A stretch of 64,000 nucleotides of DNA from the NCBI GenBank assembly GCA_015478725.1, contig JADMIG010000003.1:62001-126000 (forward strand). Direction: 5' to 3'. Every line of letters begins with the position of its first letter. Positions within the stretch are counted from its first letter, which is position 1. Positions 58,524 through 64,000 of the stretch are shown here, in pieces. The stretch comes from Chloroflexota bacterium (GTDB taxonomy: Bacteria; Chloroflexota; Limnocylindria; Limnocylindrales; CSP1-4). Below the pieces are notes generated by a model. It did not search any database, was not told the origin of the DNA, and saw only the letters and a program-made list of their open reading frames with translations. Made by a program: the position numbers and the translations under genes.

Positions 58524-59386
58524 ACGTCCTCCTCATCGCCCGGCTCACGCTCCTCGAGGCACTCCGGCGGCGGCTTCTCTGGGCGCTCATCACCCTCACG
58601 GTCGTGGTCGTCGTGCTCACCGGCATCGCCTTCGGGCTGCTCGTGGACAACGCCCACAGTCACGGCGTGAGCGAACTCGAGCTCATCGTCGGCGTGAGTC
58701 AGGTGCTCATCCTCGTGGCGTTCATGTTCAGCTTCGTCCTCGCCATGACGGCGGCGTTCCTCGGCGCGCCGGCCATCGCCTCGGACCTCGACACGGGGGT
58801 CCTCCTCGCGATCGCGGCGCGGCCGCTCCGGCGGGCGGACATCATCCTGGGCAAGTGGCTCGGACTGGCGGCGATCGCACTCGGCTACGCCGTCCTCGCC
58901 GGCCTGTCGGAGGTGGCGGTGGTCCGTCTCGTCAGCGGCTACGCGCCACCGGACCCACTGGGGGCATCGCTCTTCCTCGGCGCCCAGGCGATCGTCCTCC
59001 TCAGCGTCGCGATCCTCCTGTCCACCCGACTCCCGGCCATCGCCGGTGGGGCCGTCGCCGTCGTCCTCTTCGGCCTGTCATGGATGGCCGGGGTGATGGC
59101 GAATGTCGCATCCGTCCTCGGCCTCGACTCGCTCGCCGCGACGGCCCAGTCGAGCCGGTTCCTCCTTCCGCTCGACGGCCTGTGGCGGGGCACGGTCTTC
59201 GCGCTCGAACCGCCGGCCGCGATCCTCGCCCTCGGCGGGGCGGGGAGGGGCGTCGGGCGGGTCGCCACGAGCAACCCGTTCTTCGCGGCGTCCGGCCCGG
59301 AGCCGTCGTTCCTCTTCTACGCCGTTCTGTGGGTCGCCGTCGTCCTCGGCCTCGCGATCCTCTCGTTCCGCCGCCGCGAGATCTGA
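58520..59386 (+). CDS. ABC-2 type permease
   Basis: Protein of 288 residues with six membrane helices (first about 19-40, others near 65-90, 105-130, 140-165, 170-195 and 265-282). A loop of about 60 residues before the last helix is predicted outside. LGAPAIASDLDTGVLLAIAARPLRRADIILGKWLG is the usual ABC-2 coupling region. It forms the transporter with the overlapping ATPase gene. It converges on tag (25 bp). Confidence 0.9.
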   Translation: MNVLLIARLTLLEALRRRLLWALITLTVVVVVLTGIAFGLLVDNAHSHGVSELELIVGVSQVLILVAFMFSFVLAMTAAFLGAPAIASDLDTGVLLAIAARPLRRADIILGKWLGLAAIALGYAVLAGLSEVAVVRLVSGYAPPDPLGASLFLGAQAIVLLSVAILLSTRLPAIAGGAVAVVLFGLSWMAGVMANVASVLGLDSLAATAQSSRFLLPLDGLWRGTVFALEPPAAILALGGAGRGVGRVATSNPFFAASGPEPSFLFYAVLWVAVVLGLAILSFRRREI

Positions 59387-59411
59387 GCCGCGCGAGTCGG
59401 GGCTGCGCAGG

Positions 59412-60029
59412 TCAGCCGGGACCGAGGTAGCGGAAGCAGCCCGGAAGGTGGTCGTCCACGAGGCCGACGCTCTGCATGAAGGCGTACACGATCGTCGGTC
59501 CGACGAAGCGGAAGCCACGCCGCTGGAGATCCGCCGAGAGCGCCCGCGCCACCGTGGTCGTGGCCGGGATGTCGGCCGTCGTGGAGCCGGGCGCTCGCCG
59601 CTGCGGGGCCGCGGGCACCCGCGCGGCGAGGTACCCGTCGAACGACCCGTCCGTCGCGGCCACCGCGAGGAAGGCCGCTGCGTTCGCGATCGTCGCCTCG
59701 ATCTTGGCCCGATTGCGGACGATGCCGGCGTCGGCAATCAGCCGATCGCGATCAAGCCGCCCGAAGGCCGCCACCGTGGCTGGATCGAAGTCGCGGAACG
59801 CGGCGCGGAAGGCGGCTCGCTTGTGGAGGATCGTCGACCACGAGAGGCCGGCCTGGAACGATTCAAGGGCGAGCCGCTCGAAGAGGGCGATGTCGTCGTG
59901 GACGGGGACGCCCCACTCGGTGTCGTGGTATGCCGTCATCGCCTGGTCCGGGCGGGTCGCGTCGGGCTCGGCCCACGGACACCGGGTCCGGGCCGGCCGC
60001 GTCGGATCCAGCGCCGATGTTGCTGCCAC
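59412..60029 (-). CDS. tag: DNA-3-methyladenine glycosylase I
   Basis: Protein of 205 residues that removes 3-methyladenine from alkylated DNA. RCPWA (about 16-20), AYHDTEWGVPVHDD, ESFQAGLSWSTILHKR and the late GLVDDHLPGCFRY cover the Tag zinc site (Cys near the N-terminus, His and Cys near the C-terminus) and the base pocket. No signal peptide. The length and motif order are normal. Confidence 0.94.
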   Translation of the reverse strand: MAATSALDPTRPARTRCPWAEPDATRPDQAMTAYHDTEWGVPVHDDIALFERLALESFQAGLSWSTILHKRAAFRAAFRDFDPATVAAFGRLDRDRLIADAGIVRNRAKIEATIANAAAFLAVAATDGSFDGYLAARVPAAPQRRAPGSTTADIPATTTVARALSADLQRRGFRFVGPTIVYAFMQSVGLVDDHLPGCFRYLGPG

Positions 60030-60101
60030 CGTCTCACTCCCGCTCGGTCCCCGGGGAGCCTACCGCAACCGCCCGGATCGCTGGTCGGTCAGTGCAGTCG
60101 G

Positions 60102-62225
60102 TCAGCGCACCTGGTAGAGCTCGCGGGGCGTGGGGAAGCTGTTCGCGTTGTACGGCGTCGGGTTGGCGGCTGATGAGACAGCCCACAGGCCGGGCAGATT
60201 GAACTGCCACGTGAGTCGCGCGAGCCCGGCCGCATCGGCGACGACGCTCCGCGTCGCGTAGAGGCTCCAGCGACCGCCGAGGAACCGCTCGATCCGATAG
60301 CTGATCGTGGCCGGAGCGAGCTCCGGTCGGGCCGGCCGGACGGTCGTCGTGAATGACACTGGGGCATTCCGCACGGCCGAGCTCACCCTTCCGTACGTCG
60401 TCGGCCGCAGCAGCGCGATCTGGCGGACGACGGTCCGGACGGTCGCGCTGACAGCCGCGGGCAGATCCGCGGCACCGCCGAAGACGACCCGGTAGTAGAG
60501 GTTCGTCGCCGGGCGATAGGCGAGGGAGGCGCGTCCCGACGCATCCGTGACGAGGTTCGCGATGGTCGACCAGGCGACGCCGTCGCGTGTCCCCTGGAGG
60601 GCGAACGCGCGGTTCGCACCGCTGCCGACGAACTGCACCGTGAGGGTGATGCCGCTCGACCAGGTGATGACCGGCGCGGAGGTGGTGAGTGCGATGGCGG
60701 TCGAGGGGGACGACACGGTGACGACCGCCGGCGGTTCCTGTCCGAGCGGGGGCTGGCCGGGGGACGTGGTCGGAGTCGGGGTCGGCTGGCCGGGGGACGT
60801 GGTCGGAGTCGGAGTCGGCGTCGGCGTCGTGCCGGGGGCCCCGGCGACGATCGCGCAACCGGCGAGCGTCGGCATCCCCACCGCCGGCTGCGGTCCGGGC
60901 GGGCAGACGTCCGGCAGCGGCGAGGTCGCGACGAGCGTGCTCCACATATATGGATCCGTGGCCGGGGTGTACCGATTGAAGACGGTCCGGAAGATCTCGC
61001 CGGAGACGGTCTGCATCCCGAGGGAGCCGCTGAGCGTCACGCTGATGAGCCGCCCGGAGACACCGCGGTTCGAGAGGTCGAGGGAGGCGAGCGTACCGAC
61101 GTTGGTCCGTGGATCCGCGCCGAAGACGGCCGAGAGCTGGTCGTTCGTGTACGTCGCGGTCTGCCACGACGCCTGGGGCGACGTCGCGTCGTAGGCCGAG
61201 CCATCGGGGGCCCGATCCGGGGAGCCGCGGAGATAGCTGATCGGCTGGCCGTACACCGTCCCGGCGTCACTCACGTAGACGTTCTCGTTGTTCTCCGTCG
61301 CCCCGCCGTCGGAGGAATGGAATAGCGCCATGACGACCGTCGAGCCGGACATGAGGACCTGTCCCGCGGTCGCCGTGACGGCAGCCTGTGCCTGAGCCGA
61401 CTCGCCGAACACCCCGCGGTAGACCTGCGAGCGCGTGTCGTCGTAGACGTCCCACGTCCCGCTCGCCGGGTGGAGGTGCGCCGCGGCGAAGCTCCGGGCG
61501 GCGATCGCCTGGGCGTTGAGCGCCTCGGACGGCCAGGAAGCCGGCATCTCGCAGGTCACGACGCCGAGGAGATACGTGTCGAGCGTGGTCTCGTCGATCG
61601 CGGTGACGCTGCCGCCGGTCGATCCGATGAGCAGGATGGCGCCGCGATACGTGTCGTAGTAGCTCGGCTTGAACCAGACCTGGAGAACCGTCGTCGTCGC
61701 CGAGGGCTGGATCCGGACGCTCGGACCGACCGGAGCCGTTGCAAGGACGGTGCCGTCCGCCGCGGCGATCGTCAGCTGCCACGTGACCGTGGGACCGGCG
61801 GACGGGGTCATCGTCGCCGAAGCCTCGGCGGGCCACGTTCCCGGCAGCCCGTCGACGGTCCACGTGCCGCCGTGAGCCACGACCTTCGCGGGACGCGCGG
61901 CGGTCGGGGTGAAGCCGTCGACGACGAGGATTCGGATCGGGGTCGTGGGATCGATCGCCCCGAGCGTCGTGTTCTGGTAGTACTGGGCGAGGATCTGCGG
62001 GGCGGTCTGGCCGGCGAGAGCCCGTCCGCGCGCCCCGTACTGCGAGAGACCCAGGCCGTGTCCGTATCCACGGCCGTAGAACGTGACGGTCGCCCCCGGC
62101 TGCGGCATCGCGCCCGGGACCGCCGCGACGCGCGAGGGTGCAGCAGCGATGGCGGTGAGCGCGACGGCGATGGCGATGAAGAGTGGCGCGATGGGATCGC
62201 CGGAGCGGGTCCCGCGTCGGTGCAT
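60102..62225 (-). CDS. Exported SpoIID/LytB-domain protein
   Basis: Protein of 707 residues. A signal helix ends near residue 36. The SpoIID domain (about 45-330) has FYGRGYGHGLGLSQYGA, LDTYLLGVVTCEMPASWPSEALNAQAIAARSFA and TAGQVLMSGS; this region cuts denuded glycan strands in relatives. A second part (about 330-420) ends before a Pro/Thr linker (TPTPTPTTSPGQP, duplicated). Two Ig-like modules follow, the last similar to the C-terminal modules of the proteins at 65 and 1879. No sporulation genes are present, so it more likely acts in vegetative wall remodelling. The ATG at 62225 follows GAGG and precedes the signal helix. Confidence 0.85.
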   Translation of the reverse strand: MHRRGTRSGDPIAPLFIAIAVALTAIAAAPSRVAAVPGAMPQPGATVTFYGRGYGHGLGLSQYGARGRALAGQTAPQILAQYYQNTTLGAIDPTTPIRILVVDGFTPTAARPAKVVAHGGTWTVDGLPGTWPAEASATMTPSAGPTVTWQLTIAAADGTVLATAPVGPSVRIQPSATTTVLQVWFKPSYYDTYRGAILLIGSTGGSVTAIDETTLDTYLLGVVTCEMPASWPSEALNAQAIAARSFAAAHLHPASGTWDVYDDTRSQVYRGVFGESAQAQAAVTATAGQVLMSGSTVVMALFHSSDGGATENNENVYVSDAGTVYGQPISYLRGSPDRAPDGSAYDATSPQASWQTATYTNDQLSAVFGADPRTNVGTLASLDLSNRGVSGRLISVTLSGSLGMQTVSGEIFRTVFNRYTPATDPYMWSTLVATSPLPDVCPPGPQPAVGMPTLAGCAIVAGAPGTTPTPTPTPTTSPGQPTPTPTTSPGQPPLGQEPPAVVTVSSPSTAIALTTSAPVITWSSGITLTVQFVGSGANRAFALQGTRDGVAWSTIANLVTDASGRASLAYRPATNLYYRVVFGGAADLPAAVSATVRTVVRQIALLRPTTYGRVSSAVRNAPVSFTTTVRPARPELAPATISYRIERFLGGRWSLYATRSVVADAAGLARLTWQFNLPGLWAVSSAANPTPYNANSFPTPRELYQVR

Positions 62226-62355
62226 GTGTTCAACCTCGATATGGCCGGGGCCGGGAGCGTGCGCCACCGGACGGCGCCCCGGCCATGGCCCAACCCTCCC
62301 AACCGCACCCCATCCGAACGGACCACTGCACGGCCGGGTGCTCGGTTACGCTGCG

Positions 62356-62877
62356 ATGATGCATCCCCCTGTCCAGCTCGTCATCGGCCACGGTGCGTCC
62401 GGCTCGGCCGCGACGATGGAACCGTTCGCTGCCGGCCTCCGGATGCGGGGCATCACGGCCCGCGCGATCGACCTGCCGAAGCGGCGCGCCGAGGACGCTG
62501 TTGCTGCCCTGATGGCGCTGGCGCCGCCCGGTCCGGGAGTCGTCGTGGCCGGACATTCGTACGGGGGGCGAGTGGCCAGCCTCGCCGCGGCCGAGGCGTC
62601 CTACCGCGGCCTCGTCTGCTTCTCCTATCCGCTGCACCGGCCGGGATCGCCGGACGTGCTCCGGACCGCGCATTGGCCGGCGATCTCGTGTCCGGTGCTC
62701 CTCCTCTCGGGTGAGTCCGACCCCTTCGCGCGGATCGACCTGCTGCGAGCGGTGGTCGGGCTGCTGCCGCAGGCCGAGCTCGTCACGTATCCGCGGCTCG
62801 GCCATTCGCTCCTGCCCGTCCTCGACGTCGCCCTCGACCAGGTCGCCCGATTCGTGCGCGCGTTGCCGGTGCCCTGA
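62356..62877 (+). CDS. Small alpha/beta hydrolase
   Basis: Protein of 173 residues, short for the fold. The nucleophile elbow GHSYGG (about 67-72) is intact. The late Asp (GESDPFAR) and His (LGHSLLP) complete a plausible triad. HGASGS near the N-terminus is the oxyanion loop. It resembles the KANL3/Tex30 or dienelactone-hydrolase-like small hydrolases. The ATG at 62356 is the first good start. It is divergent from the SpoIID-domain gene. The substrate is unknown. Confidence 0.82.
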   Translation: MMHPPVQLVIGHGASGSAATMEPFAAGLRMRGITARAIDLPKRRAEDAVAALMALAPPGPGVVVAGHSYGGRVASLAAAEASYRGLVCFSYPLHRPGSPDVLRTAHWPAISCPVLLLSGESDPFARIDLLRAVVGLLPQAELVTYPRLGHSLLPVLDVALDQVARFVRALPVP

Positions 62878-62890
62878 TCGCAGCGCCGCC

Positions 62891-62932
62891 GACCAGGCGC
62901 CGACGCGATCCGACCAGGCCCCGACGCGATCC
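62891..62932. repeat. 21-bp tandem duplication
   Basis: Two head-to-tail copies (62891-62911 and 62912-62932) differ at one base. They lie between the converging hydrolase and helicase genes. Confidence 0.7.
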
Positions 62933-62957
62933 GTCCTCCGGTCCGTCGTGACGGCCG

Positions 62958-64000
62958 TCAGCCTCGCGTCGCTGCGCCGCCTCGGCGCGGACGAGAACCG
63001 GCGCCGGTGCCCTCGCTGCCCGATCGCCGCGCGCCTCGGGCCGGCGGCGGGTCATCGCGATCGCGGACGGGGATGAAGCCGTCCTCGACCATCCATGGGA
63101 TCGCATGTCGGAGGAGCCGCTGGATGCCGCGAAGGTACTCCGCCTCGTCGAGCGACACGAGGGAGATCGCCTCCCCGCTCGCGCCCGCCCGGCCGGTCCG
63201 TCCGATGCGGTGGATGTAGTCCTGCGGATGCGGTGGCAGCTCGAAGTTCACGACGTGTGGGAGGTCCTCGATGTCGAGGCCGCGCGCCGCGACGTCGGTC
63301 GCGACGAGAACCCGGATCTCGCCGTTCTTGAACCCTTCGAGCGCCCGTGTCCGTTCCGGCTGCGTACGATCGCTGTGGATCGCGACGGCCTGGATCCCCT
63401 CTCGGTCCAGTCGGCCGGCAAGCCGCGATGCGGCGATCTTCGTCCGGGTGAAGACGAGCACCTGACGCATGTCGTCGCGGCGGATGAGATGTGCAAGGAG
63501 CGCTTCCTTCCGGTCGCGGTCCACCGGGTAGACGATCTGGCGGATGGCCTCGAGCGTCGTGTTCCGCGGCGCGACCTCGACGGTCGCCGGATGGTGCATG
63601 AAGGTCGCCGAGAGCGAGCGGACCTCGTCGTTGAAGGTCGCCGAGAAAAGGAGGTTCTGCCGCCGTTCCGGGAGGAGGGCGAGGATCCTCCGGATGTCCG
63701 GGATGAACCCCATGTCGAGCATCCGGTCCGCCTCGTCGAGGACGAGGATCTCCACCTGGCCGAGGTTCGCCGTCCGCTGGCCGACATGGTCGAGCAGCCG
63801 GCCAGGCGTGGCCACGAGGAGTTCGACACCGGCCCGAAGCTCCTTGAGCTGCGGCTCGATCGGTACTCCTCCGTAGACGCTCGCCACGCGGAGCGGGACG
63901 TAGCGGCCGTAGTCGGCCGCCATCGTCTCCACCTGCATGCACAGCTCACGGGTCGGGGTGAGGACGAGTGCCCGGACCGGGTGCCTGGCGGGTGAGAAGC
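62958..64000 (-). CDS. DEAD-box RNA helicase, N-terminus outside the window
   Basis: The C-terminal 347 residues of a helicase of RhlE type. Visible motifs, in order: LTPTREL (Ia), TPGRLLD, VLDEADRMLDMGF (the DEAD motif II), FSATF (III), TDVAARGLDIED (V) and HRIGRTGRAG (VI). The gene runs past position 64000, so motif I is not seen. The last 30 residues are Arg/Gly-rich, which probably helps RNA binding. It unwinds RNA in ribosome assembly or decay. Confidence 0.93.
   Translation of the reverse strand, partial: FSPARHPVRALVLTPTRELCMQVETMAADYGRYVPLRVASVYGGVPIEPQLKELRAGVELLVATPGRLLDHVGQRTANLGQVEILVLDEADRMLDMGFIPDIRRILALLPERRQNLLFSATFNDEVRSLSATFMHHPATVEVAPRNTTLEAIRQIVYPVDRDRKEALLAHLIRRDDMRQVLVFTRTKIAASRLAGRLDREGIQAVAIHSDRTQPERTRALEGFKNGEIRVLVATDVAARGLDIEDLPHVVNFELPPHPQDYIHRIGRTGRAGASGEAISLVSLDEAEYLRGIQRLLRHAIPWMVEDGFIPVRDRDDPPPARGARRSGSEGTGAGSRPRRGGAATRG

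Overview
The window is 64 kb of very GC-rich bacterial chromosome. Genes are tightly packed, GTG starts are common, and 4-nt stop/start overlaps are frequent. No rRNA, tRNA, CRISPR array, transposase, integrase or phage gene was found. The gene set suggests a free-living, probably monoderm, high-GC bacterium of Chloroflexota type, but this is an inference from gene content and no marker gene proves it. It includes ThyX, several diguanylate cyclases, a Flp pilin with a CpaE-like ATPase, a MoxR/DUF58 cluster, a SpoIID-domain protein, Ig-like repeat surface proteins and MacAB-type export. No outer-membrane gene was seen.

Region 0-6.5 kb is an envelope region: two secreted Ig-like proteins (one with three near-identical 108-residue repeats), a small cytosolic protein, a decayed copy of the surface gene's 3' end, and a Tat-exported polysaccharide deacetylase. 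Region 6.7-11 kb carries a Flp pilin, two unknown proteins and a membrane GGDEF-EAL protein. Region 11.2-13.5 kb is accessory: a DUF433/DUF2283 pair and an RHH-Fic toxin-antitoxin module with a palindromic operator, set among short dispersed repeats. Region 13.5-19.6 kb is one six-gene leftward operon: MacA-like adaptor, ABC ATPase, MacB-like permease, small membrane protein, ECF sigma factor and beta-propeller lipoprotein.

Region 20-26 kb has a dimethylformamidase-like exported protein, a membrane-anchored esterase, and a translationally coupled pair in which a soluble MgtE-like sensor (PRC, MgtE_N, CBS) is followed by an NRAMP-family transporter with altered metal-site motifs. Region 26.7-34.5 kb has two more diguanylate cyclases, a PolX DNA polymerase with PHP domain, a membrane protein and a TPR protein. 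Region 34.5-43 kb has a leftward MoxR-DUF58-DUF4129 operon, a divergent 945-residue protein that looks like a catalytically altered DNA methylase fused to a nuclease-like domain, and a DUF885 metallopeptidase.

Region 43-50 kb has a class III aminotransferase with an IclR regulator, an MscS channel, a small unknown protein preceded by an 18-codon leader ORF, and a coiled-coil protein plus CpaE-like ATPase. Region 50-64 kb is mostly housekeeping: MoaA, purine nucleoside phosphorylase (behind a cluster of DnaA-box-like sites), ThyX, two cNMP-binding proteins with a flavoprotein, a LysE-type exporter, a class II aldolase, an ABC-2 exporter, Tag glycosylase, a SpoIID-domain protein, an alpha/beta hydrolase and a truncated DEAD-box helicase.

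The most unusual items are the MgtE-like/NRAMP pair with a possibly switching leader, the methylase-like/nuclease-like fusion, the RHH-Fic island with flanking repeats, and small cis-elements shared between distant promoters.
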